DNA from: Schistosoma mansoni
Taxonomy: Eukaryota; Platyhelminthes; Trematoda; Strigeidida; Schistosomatidae
NCBI RefSeq assembly: GCF_000237925.1
Contig: NW_017386038.1
Location: forward strand, 1-64,000
Direction of reading: 5' to 3'
DNA: 64,000 nt
Shown here piece after piece: positions 1 to 10,859 of this stretch; within the stretch, counting starts at the first letter, position 1; every line of letters begins with the position of its first letter. The position numbers and the translations under genes were made by a program. Below the pieces are notes generated by a model that saw only the letters and a list, made by a program, of their open reading frames with translations, was not told the origin of the DNA and made no database searches.

Positions 1-779
1 TTTTGCTCCGGGAACCTACAAAATTGAAGGTTTGTTTTGTAATTGTTATGATTATTGTTGTTAGAACGACTTTGGTCGATTATTTGTGAATTGCGAATAA
101 ACTTGGTATCTTATTTGGAGTTTTGGTTCTCTTGCCTACTTGGGTTCGTAATTTGCGAATATCGACGGCCAGTACTTCAATAGTTGGAACGGGCAAAAAC
201 TCATAATTGGACGTAACACATATTATTATTCTTTTGATGCCAATTGAGATTGTAACGTTTAATTTCATAATAGTTTTCTCAGTCTTCCTATTGCTTTCAT
301 TGAGTTTCTATGTTTCTTCTTGAACTGTATATAATTTGTTTTAACTGATATTATTCTTGCGGCTGCCATATTGAGTGTTCGCCCTCTGATTGGGCTGTTT
401 GATTTTGACTGGGATCGTGCATTTTGGTTGTAAATTGGAGCACTTTATCAGAATTTGAAACACGTGTTATAGAATAGCCGCCCAAACTGAATTTTTCTTG
501 ATCTATCCAGAAAGGATAGAATAAGAGTTACTTTTTGGTGAATTTCGGTAAATCTCTTATATTTCTTATCAACTTCCTATTTATTGTAATTTGGATTGAT
601 TATTTCGGGATCAATTGTTGGTTGAATAACTGGGTGGTAATGTTTGTTTAGGTAAATTTGTACATTAGTATATATGATGAATTTTAGAACCGTTGTTACC
701 TAAAACACTTTGTTCTGATTTCGATTGGGAAACGCGTTACTAAACTTTTACCCTAGTTATTCAGCCAAAGCCAGACCTA
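1..779. other. No gene seen
   Basis: AT-rich sequence without a convincing reading frame, splice pattern or repeat that I can match elsewhere in the window. It abuts the RTE-like LINE remnant and could hold its unrecognised 5' portion. Confidence 0.4.
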
Positions 780-2545
780 TTGGAATTTAGGTTTGGATCT
801 TACAAAGGGAATATGAAACAACTATATGATACAACGAAGAAACTAGCAGGGAGATATAGTAAACCGGAGAGACCAGTCGAGGACAAAGAAGGAAAGGCAA
901 TCACAAAGGTTCAAGAACAGAGGAAAAGATGGGCAGGATACTTCGAGGAACTGCTGAATATACCAGCCCCAGTGAATCCACCAGACATCGAAGCAGCACA
1001 CACTGACCTCCCTATAGATGTCACTCTACCAACGATCGAAGAAGTCAAGATGGCCATCAGGCAAATCAAAAGTGGGAAGGCGGCAGGACCTGACAATATA
1101 CCAGCTGGGGCATTGAAGTAACTGCAAACATGCTTCACCTTCTATTCAAGAAGATTTGGGAAGAGGAACAAGTGCCAACGGACTGGAAAGAAGGATATCT
1201 CATCAAGATACCAAAGAAAGGAGATCTGAGCAAATGTGAGAATTACAGAGGTATCAGTCTGTTATCAGTACCAGGAAAAGTTTTCAACAGTATGCTGCTG
1301 AATCGGATGAAAGATGCCGCAGACGCCCAACTTTGAGATCAACAGGCTGGATTTCGTAAGGACAGGTCGTGCATAGACCAGATTGCGACACTACGGATCA
1401 TCATGGAACAATCCGTTGAGTGGAACTCATCACTCTACATTAAATTCATTGACTATTAGAAGGCGTTTGACGGCGTGGACAGGAGAACTTCATGGAAACT
1501 TCTTTGACGCTATGGAGTTCCTGAAAAGATTGTCAACATTATCCAAAACTCATACGATGGACTACAGTGCAAAGTCGTGCATGGAGGACAGCTGACAGAT
1601 GCATTTCCAGTAAGGACCGGAGTCAGACAAGGCTGTCTACTCTCCTCATTTCTCTTTCTTCTAGTGATTGACTGGATTATGAAGATTTCGACATCTGATG
1701 GGAAATATGGAATACAATGGATAGCTCAGAGTCAATTAGATGATTTGGACTTCGCAGATGACCTAGCCCTCCTCTCTCATACACACGAACAAATGCAGAT
1801 GAAGACTGCAAATGTAGCAGCAGCCTCCGCATCGATAGGCCTCCACATTCACAAAGGAAAAAGCAAGATTCTCAAATGCAACATGGAGAACACCAACCCA
1901 ATCACACTTGATGGCGAAACTCTGGAAGAGGTGGAAACATTCAAGTACCTGGGGAGTATCGTTGATAAACAAGGAGGATCGGATGCAGATGTAAAGGCGA
2001 GGATTGGCAAAGCAAGGGCAGCATTTCTACAATTGAAGAATATATGGAACTCGAAACAACTCTCAACTAATTTCAAGGTCAGAATCTTTAATACGAACAT
2101 CAAGACAGTTCTACTGTATGGAGCTGAAACGTGGAGAACTACTACGACCATCATCAGGAAGGTACGAGTATTTATAAACAGTTGTCTTCGCAAAATACTC
2201 AACATCCATTGGCCGGATACTATCAGCAACAGCGTTCTATGGGAGAGGACAAACCAGCTTCCAGCTGAAGAGGAAATTAGGAAAAGACGTTGGAGGTGGA
2301 TAGTACATACATTAAGGAAATCACCAATGTGCATTACAAGGCAATCCCTAACTTGGAATGGTGAAGTAAAGCGGAAAAGTGGAAAGCCAAAGAACACATT
2401 ACGCCGGGAAATAGAAGTAGATATGAAATGGATGAATGTTAACTGAAGAGAAATGGAAAGGAAGGCTCAGGGCAGAGTTGGATGGAGAATGCTGGTGAAC
2501 GGCCCATGCTCCTCAACGAGGGGTAACAGGCGTAAGTAAGTAAGT
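780..2545 (+). mobile_element. RTE-like LINE remnant, reverse transcriptase half
   Basis: Degenerate non-LTR retrotransposon, 5'-truncated. The reading is broken into frames at about 780-1121, 1130-1336, 1383-1595 and 1577-2446 by stops and frameshifts. In order I see the pre-RT linker, the finger motif around KCENYRGISLL, RT motif A (KAFDGVD, frame-broken), the VRQGC motif, the FADD catalytic box near 1757, the [11 protein letters not shown] motif and the YGAETWR thumb region. The 3' end is a run of GTAA units at 2532-2547, the expected simple tail. The same family has 3'-end fragments at 6305-6745 and 55308-55500 (+) and 16793-16865 (-). It is distinct from the YGCETWP-type RTE family found elsewhere here. 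Not functional. Confidence 0.85.
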
Positions 2546-2547
2546 AA

Positions 2548-2780
2548 GCTGTTGTTATCAGCTCATTTGTATGCCGCTCAGTAGGGCCTTTTGGGGCTTA
2601 GCAAACGAAGAATACGATTTTTGGTGACTGTAGGTTACTTGTAGCTCTCGAGGACAGTTTGCGGAACAGACTGCTTTGTAGGATATAAGGTCCTGTTCAC
2701 TGAGAAATCCAAATGAGCATCTACATCAAGCTGTGGGTGAACTTCCCAGTTCACCTGCTGTAGACTGTCCAGTAAATCTG
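2548..2780. other. No gene seen between two LINE remnants
   Basis: Sequence between the GTAA tail of the RTE-like element and the endonuclease end of the next LINE. No coding match recognised. Confidence 0.35.
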
Positions 2781-4895
2781 GCACATTCAACTGTTTGGAA
2801 CTACAACACCTTTTGTTGGTGGGAGGTTATCAACTAAGAATTCGTTATTTGTAATCACCCAGTCTAAGCGCGACGGTATCTGACTATTTCTTCCACGAGT
2901 TACCAACTTCACATTTTCAAATAATCCCAGATCCTCAATGAGGTTGAAGAAACGAGGTTCAGTTGAGTTTTCACCTCCAATACATGTATGTTCCACGAAA
3001 TTGACTTTAGGAAGAATACCATTGTATCCGAGATGAGTAGAGCGGGATAATCTATCCAGCATGTGATTACCAAACTCGATGTCAGCAGTGAGTGTTTTGT
3101 AGATGACCCCAACTAGACACCTCGAGGTGTTAGACAATCATACTGAGCACCATACGGATTCATCAAGATTGAGAAACTCTTGGTTGTGCACTTAGTGTAC
3201 CTCCAGGCGTGATTGTATGCTTGATGCTACTCCACCCCCAATTCCTGTTTTTCTGTCATTGCGAAACAAAGACATCCCAGGTATTGCTAGCTCCTGGTCC
3301 GTAAACTGAGAAGATATCCATGTTTCAGATAGTCCTATCAGATGTTTATTATTGGCATTGCTAAGATCATGTGGCTCATCCATTTCATCCGGTAAACTCA
3401 TGGTGTTCATGTATCAGCAGTTCGTGCCTTCAATTTGAAAGGCGTGAGCTTCTTTCTGTTTGTCTGTATGAGCCTTACGTGAATGATCAGGTAGCCTACC
3501 TATATGAGGTTTTCCGAGTTGGTAGTCCTTTACACGTCCACAAGTTGAGTGGTCAGCTCCAACCTACCTTTGTGCTTGATCCTGCCGTAATGTGGCCTAT
3601 CCGAATGCATATGGATTCCAGTTGGCAACCGACGTCTGTTGACACGAAATGCCTCCAGAGTTGCAGCCTCCATATGGGAGGGTGAGAAAGTTATCTTCAT
3701 TACACAGAGTCTAGAATCTCAGTTCTTCTTGTCTAGTCTTGTCACATGTTGAGTCAGTATGTTTTTCAGCTTCAAGAATTACCTGATGAACTACTATTCC
3801 CTAATATCAGAGCTTGTGTGACCAGGGTCCGTCTTTCCCGATACACCTTGCACAATATTTCTCCTGCGGAAAAATTTCTCGCAAAATTCTTTGGAGATGT
3901 TCCGGATGAGATTGCTCTCAGAATACAGTATGTCAGGCAGTATTCCTACATTCCCATCGGGATTCAGTAAGTGACTAGATAGCAGGACGTCCTCTTCGTC
4001 GGAAGCATTCTTGAGTGTCTCACGAAGTAGTCTCGGGTAAGTTTGATGCTTAGAGTTCTTTCCACAAGTGAGCTGTGTGACTGTCAAAGACTCCACTCTG
4101 AAAGTTCAAGTTTCTTGTTTAACTCTTCTCAGAGCATCCTGTCATTTTTGTCCTGCAAACTGAGAGGAAGATCAGGACTGTCTTTTAGGTTCGTGATTAT
4201 GAGAGAATCGTCACGAACCGTTATTTTTTTCCAAGGTTTTCCGGTGCGTTCAGGTTGAAGAGCTAGTTGTTTGGAGGTCGAATCACGTTTCCGATTCCAA
4301 GTCTCTTTGATGACCGAACGGACATTCTTTGAGGTAGACAGTGAGATCAAATCACCAGTTGATTTCCCTACAATGTTCAGCTTAGACGGTGACACCTGGT
4401 CCTTTTTAACTTAGGTAACGTAGGTCCAATCACCTACAGAGTTTTTGGGAACCACCGTTGCATTTAGGGACCCTGTGTTGGGAGACCCAAGTATTCTGAA
4501 GGAGTCTATTGCTGTTCATGTTATGATGGTGCTCAGTTTCAGCACGTCATCACTAGTACTATCGTATACTCCATCGACAGTAGACCTGTCAAAATCCCTC
4601 TTTTGCTCTCATTGCGAGTCCTTGTTTGTCTACCCGTTTTATGACTGTCTTGAATTTTGCTGACAACTTGTTCCACAGACCTGTCAATAGGACAATGATG
4701 TTACTCAGCAAAGCTTCAGCATCCGTGTTGCACATTGTACATACACACATGTGATCCAAATTTCTGAGCCTGTTGTAAACACTTTCTGTGAGGTCTGTGC
4801 ACGCGTCATGGAACCAGCCTTTGCAGTTGTCGCACTGCATGCCAGATGTAACGGGAAAACGGCATCCAGGTTGTTTGCATGAAGTTTTCATGAAT
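2781..4895 (-). mobile_element. CR1-type LINE remnant, ORF1 and endonuclease part
   Basis: Minus-strand decayed LINE. From right to left: an ORF1 N-terminus at 4891-4589 with a PHD-like Cys/His cluster (CNTDAE and CDNCKGWFHDAC segments), middle ORF1 pieces at 4395-4129 and 4096-3794, then endonuclease pieces at 3410-3192 (LIGLSETWISS, the EN catalytic Glu region) and 3137-2787 (GVIYK, then DWVITN). There is no RT domain; the element stops next to the RTE-like copy. ORF1 architecture matches the intact CR1-type copy at 27-31 kb but the sequence is a different subfamily. Many stops and frameshifts make it a pseudogene. Confidence 0.75.
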
Positions 4896-5084
4896 ATATT
4901 GATGTAAACTGTTTCATAAATGCAAGCAAAAGCCTAAGACTGTAAAAGAATAGTAATCTAAAAACGGACAAAATGGATAAAAACGGGCTACGACAAACTG
5001 AAAAAAGTCGAATAGTAAGCTGAGGCAAAACCACAGTTAACTATTAAGTTGTGTGAAACTCAAAAAAGTAATCTACCGGACGTA
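4896..5084. other. Probable leader of the CR1-type remnant
   Basis: AT-rich non-coding sequence upstream (minus sense) of the PHD-containing ORF1; probably the element's 5' leader. No other feature seen. Confidence 0.3.
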
Positions 5085-5240
5085 TAGCTCAGAATACTAT
5101 ATTTCGATATAAAGAAAGCCCTTGGTAAAGTATCTCATAATCTTCTAATAAACAGACTCCAGTCAGTTGGAATTATAAACCCCATATTGCAATGGATTAA
5201 GTCTTTCCTCACAAACAGATACTGAATAACCAAGATTAAC
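5085..5240 (+). mobile_element. CR1/Jockey-type RT fragment
   Basis: A short plus-strand stretch reads FDIKKALGKVSHNLLINRL followed by a GIINPILQWIKSFL-like segment. This is the RT motif A region with the usual KAFDKVSH box altered to KALGKVSH. Only about 50 codons survive before a stop. Fossil fragment. Confidence 0.65.
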
Positions 5241-6075
5241 TCTACAACATCTACACCTTTCACCTACTTACACCAACAAGCAGTTGACGATTGAGTGACA
5301 TTCATTTATGCGATACGAGTCGTATTGTCAAGTACCAGGCCAGCCTTCAGTGATCAGGTTTCTTCGTGTGTTGTAAAATAGTGATGTTGGATTGGTCAGT
5401 TTGAATTGCCAAACCTAAGCCTAAATCATAAGAATTAGTTAAATAAAAGTCCATTTCCAGTTCATCCCTACTGAGTTGCTAAATTATCAACAGTGGGGAG
5501 GTTTAAAACCATCCTCTCAGGATTCTGTTAATTTATCTTACGAGCCTTGGTGTACCTCCGCAAATATTAATGCCCATGGAGATGTGAGATTTATAATATC
5601 ATGATTGAAGAGCAGCTGTCTTCATATAAAGAGATTCCACAGCAGATGAGAATGGGTGGTTATGAATCAACCAACAACCTGCAGTTGGAGTCGAAACATT
5701 ACATCTAGGGGTCAGTGTTCTTTACTTCTTCGTTTTGCGTAGCCTGTAGTGGTATTGGTTCCTAGCCGCAAGATCTCTGAAACCGAACATATAATTACTA
5801 GGAAGGTATATATTTAGCATGTAGCACCTAAGGAAGATCCAAGATGGTGAACGCGGGAATACTCAGTCGGTATGGAATGGCTCATTCATACAGGTGTGGT
5901 CATCCGTGTACCCAATCCCTATTCGTATTAAAATACGTTGCTTTATCCCCAGCCAAAATGTGTTCTTCCTAAGCGTTAAACATCTTACTGCTGGTTGTTA
6001 GGTACGACGAGTCAATATAGACAATGGTGTGACTTCCATGTAATAACTTACAGGTAAGGTAATCAAAGAGGCTTT
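5241..6075. other. No gene seen
   Basis: About 830 bp of unique-looking AT-rich sequence with no frame or motif I can support. Confidence 0.35.
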
Positions 6076-6079
6076 TCCA

Positions 6080-6262
6080 ACAACAAAAAAACTAGTATTT
6101 GAGACATTCTACATATTGCTTAATCCTGCTACCCTCATCAGAAAAGAAGGCCCCACTATTTTTTTATTTAATCTCTGATGAACTAGCCTACATTGAGTCA
6201 CGAAACGTCGGGGAATTTAAATGTTTGGTTTTTCTACTCACTGGGATGTTACAAACGTTTTT
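6080..6262. repeat. Foldback-type repeat fragment
   Basis: Carries the stretch CATTGAGTCACGAAACGTCG, which recurs (as CATTAAGTCATGAAACGTC) in the arms of the foldback element at 32456-32783 and in the fragment at 16620-16760. A single arm, with no partner arm recognised. Confidence 0.45.
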
Positions 6263-6304
6263 TGTTAGCAAAAATCTACGCAATGCTCATTTTGTCTGAG
6301 ATTA

Positions 6305-6750
6305 CCGAATGGAAACTTAGTACAGTTACCTATGAACGTCAAGACGGCTCTATTGTACAGAGCTAGAACTTGGAGGACTACCACAAGTATCGTCAGAAAT
6401 GTATAGGTATTTATAAACAGTTGTCTACACAAGCTACTCAACGTCCATTGTCCAGATACTTTCAGCAATAATCTGCTGTAGGCGAGAAGAGGAGGTAATT
6501 AGGAAACGACGCCGGCGATGGTTGTGACATACATTGCGGAAACCGTCAAATTGCACCACACGGCAAGAGCCAACTTGGAATCTAGAAGAGAAAAGACAAA
6601 GAGACAGATCAAAAAGCCTATAGTGTTAGGAGATCGGTACAGTCACCGAAAAGATGAATAGCGACAAGAAACAAGTGGAAAGGATAGCATAGGATGGAGT
6701 TGGTTGTAGTTCGATTATTGGTGGCCTACTTTCTAACGAGGGTTCACGGG
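6305..6750 (+). mobile_element. RTE-like LINE 3' fragment
   Basis: Diverged copy of the family at 780-2545: NVKTALLYRARTWRTTTSI parallels [19 protein letters not shown] there, then VFINSCL and the 3' segment. Frameshifted, no intact frame. Confidence 0.7.
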
Positions 6751-6889
6751 TGTAGATTAGTATTCACGATTGATGCAAATAAATAATAGACGTTGAATAT
6801 CATTGTGAATACATGTAGAACGTCATAAGAGAAAACGATGTGGTTTTTTATTGTGGTTATAAAAACTATTAAATTTAAGTATCGTTAAG

Positions 6890-8040
6890 GACAAGTAATA
6901 ATACTTCAGTCTTCAGTAATAAGGACAATAGGTTGATGAACCTGTGTTAATCCTGACAGATTTCCTTCCAGTGAAGGTCCAGCTTCTTTTTAAAAATGTT
7001 CACTGATGGTTCTGATACCACTTGTTCTGGTAATGCGTTCTAGTCATTGACCACTCGATGAGAAAAACGGGACCCCACCATTAGTTTATTAGATCGCGGT
7101 TTCAGAACCTTCTTGCTATGACCTCGGAGATTATTAGCGCTGGAGGGAGCAAAAAGATAAGACATATTAACACCCAGATCATAATTAAAGATACGAAATG
7201 CCAGTATAAGGTCACCTCGTGTCCTACGATAAGATAAGGGAAAAAGGTTTAGACGTTTCAAACGCTCATCGTAAGGGAGTTTAGAAAGACCCTTCACTCA
7301 TTTCGTCCTTACACGCTGGACACGCTCAAGCGATTTAGTATCCTTTATCAGACATGGGTCAGCTGCTTGGATACAGTACTCTAAGTGTGGCCTTACATAG
7401 GTGGGATATAAAGTTCGAAACATCTCCTCATCAAAGCATTTAAATGCTCGGCGAAGTGACCATAGCGCACGATAACCTTTGGAAGCAGCCGCATTCCAGT
7501 GCGTAGTAGTTTTTAGGTCGTGACTTATTATTACTTCTAAATCTTTATGTTCTTGAACGCGTGGAAGAGATGTACCATTAATGGTATAATGGTAACTATT
7601 ACCGTGTCCGATGTGCATGAGCACGCCCTCCCTGGAATTAACTTCCAAGCCTCAATCATAAGCCCATCTAACTAATTCGTGTAAATCAGCTTAATCCATG
7701 GAGGGCAATGTGATAGCTTACGTGCTGACCATGGGGTAAACGGTTGAGTTGCGGATTCGAACGTAGACTTAAACCTATTCCATGCATGTTCGACCGATCC
7801 ATCAGCATCTCTCGACCAGTCAATCGAGATAGCACAGTCTCTGATTGCAGGAATATTAGCTCTCCAGATATTAGGATGGGGTGGAGCAGATGCAAATTCT
7901 ATACCATGTATCCGGAACTTAAAGGAAAGTACGACATGGTCACTATTCACCAGTGGGGGAAGGTGTTGAATGTCGACGATATCTTCACAGTGGTGTGTGA
8001 GGACAAGGTCTATCAATGACGGATTATGTTCCAAATCAAT
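6890..8040 (-). mobile_element. CR1-type LINE copy with RT domain deleted
   Basis: Minus-strand relative of the intact LINE at 27-31 kb. Reading leftwards from 8034: the end of the endonuclease (DLVLTHHCEDIVD, then PLVNSDHVVLSF) up to CPPWIK near 7690, then directly the post-RT region (GLEVNSREG at 7648, YVRPHLEY, then LNLFPLSYRRTRGDL) and the 3' end at about 6920, which shares CAGTCTTCAGTAATAAGGA with the intact copy. The RT core between PWIK and the thumb is missing. One stop and a frame change occur at 7298. Confidence 0.8.
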
Positions 8041-9005
8041 ATGTGTCGGCTTTACGATACATTGTACATTGTACTGTATATTTAAATATTAAAAATAAAT
8101 TACTACTACTCAGATTTTGGTTTGAAGGAAGGGTTAGGCTGTTATTACTACCTGATGTGCTTTGAAGTTTAAATAATTTGTTTAGAAAACCCAGTATTTG
8201 TTTGGCGCTTATTAAACAGACTAAATACATGTGTTGACTGTAGGTGAGGTAGCTTGCCGACATCGCTTCACTTCAAATATAGGATCGCTACACAGGATTT
8301 TAAAAGCAAATTACAGCGGAATTACCTTTTTCGTAGTTTTTGCATGCTAATAGTTATACACATTGTAGTGAGTCGATATGGTACGACAGGGACCAATAAG
8401 TTTCTTTACGTAGAAGTTCAAACAAACTATAGCAAGTAATAATAAGTGATCGTAGCCTTCTAGGAATAGTAGAAAAGCGAATTGTTGTTACTTTTTCTCT
8501 ACTCACTGATTTCGATTGCGCATTGTCTAACCAGTTCAAACAACATAGAAGTCCTCATCAGTGTTTCATGGGTGTTACTAGAAACCACATTGGCACTAAT
8601 CTTTTATTTGATGGTGTTATGCCACAATAGGCCATCTAGCCGCTCAGTTTGCCTGCTGTTCTTTTTGCAACATTTACAATATACATTCAACAGGATGCGT
8701 CAGATGCTACCTTCAGGCTTAACGACGTGACTATCGGGTCATCATATTGCCAAGTGTTTATGCCTCACAGCATGCTGAGTCTCGCGTGTTTTATTTCGTC
8801 GTCTCCATCGAATTTGGATTGGGAAATCCCGTTAAGGAGATTAAAGTGCACTCAATTTTTCCCATTTTGAATCACTTATACAGTAAAGGTTCCCATATAA
8901 TCTTTGGCTAATTATGTTACAAAGTGACTCATGGTAATCCCTTACTTCTAGTTCCAGTCCATGTCGGGTAGACACAGTTATCCACTTCAAACAATGGGTG
9001 AAGGG
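8041..9005. other. No gene seen
   Basis: Around 960 bp without a recognised gene. Short frames at 8482-8730 and 8649-8870 show no family motif, and no repeat partner was found in the window. Confidence 0.35.
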
Positions 9006-9014
9006 TTGCGCAAG

Positions 9015-9250
9015 ATCATGGGTCGGCTGAAGTTAGACATTAGCACCGTTTGATGTCTGCCCAATGATCTGGATGTCAAACGTTCGTGCGAGTGAACGGA
9101 AGTCCTGGGTTTGAATCCTGCGTAAGGGATCGAGGATGAGCACTGCTGAGGAATCCCATACTTGGACGAAACAGCCGTCTAGTGCTTCTAGGTTTTCAGT
9201 TGTGGTTTAGCTTAGACCGACCAATGAATGCAGTCATTAAAATCTCATAT
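9015..9250 (+). mobile_element. tRNA-headed SINE with hammerhead (family 2)
   Basis: A SINE copy. A box-B-like GGGTTTGAATCC near 9107 is followed by a hammerhead-like core at 9140-9185 and a 3' portion resembling GGTGGTCTAGCTTCAA in the other copies. Relatives lie at 44130-44275, 44420-44554, 52110-52430, 62640-62745, 63362-63560 and 63655-63927. The tRNA-like head is diverged here (box A poorly kept). Confidence 0.7.
9140..9185 (+). ncRNA. Hammerhead ribozyme, family 2, slightly degraded
   Basis: Stem I GCACTG, core CTGAGGA (fits CUGANGA), stem II ATCC/GGAC with one mismatch, GAAA, a short stem III CAG/CCG, then UC and TAGTGC closing stem I with a G-U wobble. All catalytic core positions are retained. 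Inference from pattern only; activity unknown. Confidence 0.6.
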
Positions 9251-10165
9251 GTCCCTCCCAAATTTTACTCCTTTGGTTTCACTTCAACTGCTAATGGGCT
9301 GGTGTCTTGAGACAACCAAGCTATATCGTCACTCAAGGTCTTACTGTGCAAAATCATCTCAAATATAAAGTATGTCCTGAAGCGTGAGTACTATTCCTCT
9401 GACTTCCAGGCCTCTAAAGCCGTTGTTATATCGTTTGACTAGCACCCAGAAGTTCAGTCTTGCTAAATACAAAACAGGTTCTACAGGTCGAACCCCGCCA
9501 CTTCGCATTTAGAATTTTGTGGTAATTTCCAAAAATACATGATTACGTGATTAGCTTTAGACTGTCCCGCGTTGACCTTTGCAGTTCCTCTGCCAAGTCG
9601 ACTCAACCCCTAATAACCGACTGACACCATGTTAATCACTCTTACAGTCAGCAACACTGGTATACACTGTTTGCCTACCTAAAACAAACCAGTGGTCGAA
9701 TATTGACCTAAATTACTTTAGCACACCCAAAGTCGTTCATAGTATGTTAATCGTTATTAATGACATTGTTACTTGATGTTTTATACATCTGCGTTACATT
9801 TTAATTAGTTTTGTTTCTTCCTGGCTGCCAAATCCGCATATAGACAGGTTGTTGTCTCATATATGACAGTTAAATAAATAATCATGCTCATTCACTAATG
9901 AATGCGCAGTTAAACGTATTTGGATTGTCGGTAGCAAGGTACATTATCCAACTTAACATAAGTGAGGCAAGGTTATTCATGTTCATTTAAAAACTATTAT
10001 ATTAGGATCCTTAAGAAGCATTGGAACAAAATTTCACATTACTCGAAAATTTCCACTTCTAGGTCACTAAATTACAATCATTATGTCAGCATCACGAGGA
10101 TTTTATTTCATATGTTCCTATGTGAATATCTGAATCTATATAACGCAACACTGTTAAATTACTTT
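9251..10165. other. No gene seen upstream of the PET117/Pcc1/NudC cluster
   Basis: About 900 bp of AT-rich sequence without a supported gene. The promoter of the downstream cluster should lie in or before this stretch, but no defined element is visible. Confidence 0.35.
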
Positions 10166-10171
10166 TTTAAG
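10160..10171 (+). promoter_or_regulatory. Candidate splice (or spliced-leader) acceptor
   Basis: A pyrimidine run ending in AG at 10170-10171 lies 4 nt before the ATG at 10176. Placement right at a start codon, with no upstream coding frame, is what a trans-splice acceptor looks like. A normal 5'-UTR intron is the alternative. Confidence 0.4.
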
Positions 10172-10175
10172 GTTC

Positions 10176-10402
10176 ATGTCAACTGCTTCCAAAATCACTC
10201 TAGGAGTTTCGTGTCTCTTTGCATTCTCAACATTCGTAGGTGTACATATTTCTCAAGCTCTTGAACGTGAGGTAGTTTGCTCAAATTACTAAACTCAAGT
10301 TTGTAGAAGCTTGGTGAAAACGTGCGCCGTGAAATCCAAGAAGCAAAAAACTCCGTATTGTATGTTTCTTTGCATAGCTATATCTTTTAGATCTATCAAT
10401 GA
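10176..10402 (+). CDS. PET117: PET117-like cytochrome c oxidase assembly factor (tentative)
   Basis: Exon 1 (10176-10271) encodes MSTASKITLGVSCLFAFSTF and on to QALERE, 32 residues. It resembles the N-terminus of PET117: a polar start, one hydrophobic membrane segment at residues 7-26, then the GVH motif and a charged helix. PET117 is a small mitochondrial inner-membrane-associated protein needed for complex IV assembly. A 35-bp intron (10272-10306) gives exon 2 (10307-10354) encoding KLGENVRREIQEAKNS. A possible 36-bp intron (10355-10390) gives a last exon IYQ-stop at 10391-10402, total 51 residues; reading through instead stops at 10390 (59 residues). Animal PET117 is about 80 residues, so this is short. 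The stop in the spliced version overlaps the Pcc1 ATG as ATGA. Exon 1 is the strongest part; the C-terminus is uncertain. Confidence 0.5.
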
Positions 10403-10755
10403 CAAAGAACTCGATGGCTCTAAGTGATACAAAACTATTATCTGATGAACATCAACTTTCTGTTAGCGTTTCATTTGACAATCCAAGCTTCGCAGAAGTT
10501 GCTATGCGTTCACTTTCGGTGGATCCTTCTCCTCCAAGATCTACAGTTAAAGAACAATTAGATCAAAAGGGGTCCGACCTCATCTGTACATTTTCCGCCC
10601 CTGTCACTGTTAGCAATAGAAACCAACAGTTACGAAAATTGCGTATTGCTGTTAACAGCTGGCTTGATCATGTCATATTGGTTTCGGAAACAATCAGTGC
10701 GTTTGGGACAATAGACTCCAGTTTTACATCTGAGCGAGCTATTAATGGCTTTTAA
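10399..10755 (+). CDS. LAGE3: Pcc1/LAGE3-type subunit of the KEOPS/EKC complex
   Basis: A 118-codon single-exon frame from ATG 10399 to TAA 10753-10755. It matches the Pcc1 family: a beta strand with LSVSVSFDNPSFAEVAMRSL (residues 20-39), the D-S/P-PPRSTVKEQL turn, then LRKLRIAVNSWLDHVILVSE (80-99), the signature C-terminal amphipathic helix. Pcc1 is the dimerising subunit of KEOPS, which makes the universal t6A37 modification on ANN-decoding tRNAs together with Kae1/OSGEP, Bud32/TP53RK and Cgi121/TPRKB. Length fits (yeast about 90, human LAGE3 about 140 residues). A splice-type AG at 10389-10390 precedes the ATG by 8 nt; another at 10376-10377 would leave the frame open as well. NudC begins only 104 bp downstream on the same strand. 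I call the family with good confidence; whether the gene has a separate promoter is not visible. Confidence 0.85.
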   Translation: MTKNSMALSDTKLLSDEHQLSVSVSFDNPSFAEVAMRSLSVDPSPPRSTVKEQLDQKGSDLICTFSAPVTVSNRNQQLRKLRIAVNSWLDHVILVSETISAFGTIDSSFTSERAINGF

Positions 10756-10827
10756 TTAGTTTTACACAATATAATCTAGTGATGCATTTCTAGTTTTTGA
10801 TTTGTACTCATAAGGCATATAATTAAA

Positions 10828-10846
10828 CAATCTCTTTCTTTTCAAG
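10828..10846 (+). promoter_or_regulatory. Candidate trans-splice acceptor between Pcc1 and NudC
   Basis: The pyrimidine tract TCTCTTTCTTTTCAAG ends at 10846, 13 nt before the NudC ATG and inside a gene gap of only 104 bp. It is a strong acceptor with no upstream donor needed if a spliced leader is used, as is known for schistosome polycistrons. Confidence 0.45.
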
Positions 10847-10859
10847 CTTTTTTTCTATC

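Noticed and set aside
1849-2397. Minus frame of 182 codons
   Set aside because: Antisense shadow of the RTE-like RT region.
2530-2550. GTAAGTAAGTAAGTAA as a microsatellite or splice donors
   Set aside because: It is the simple tail of the RTE-like element; the same tail is at 55490-55500.
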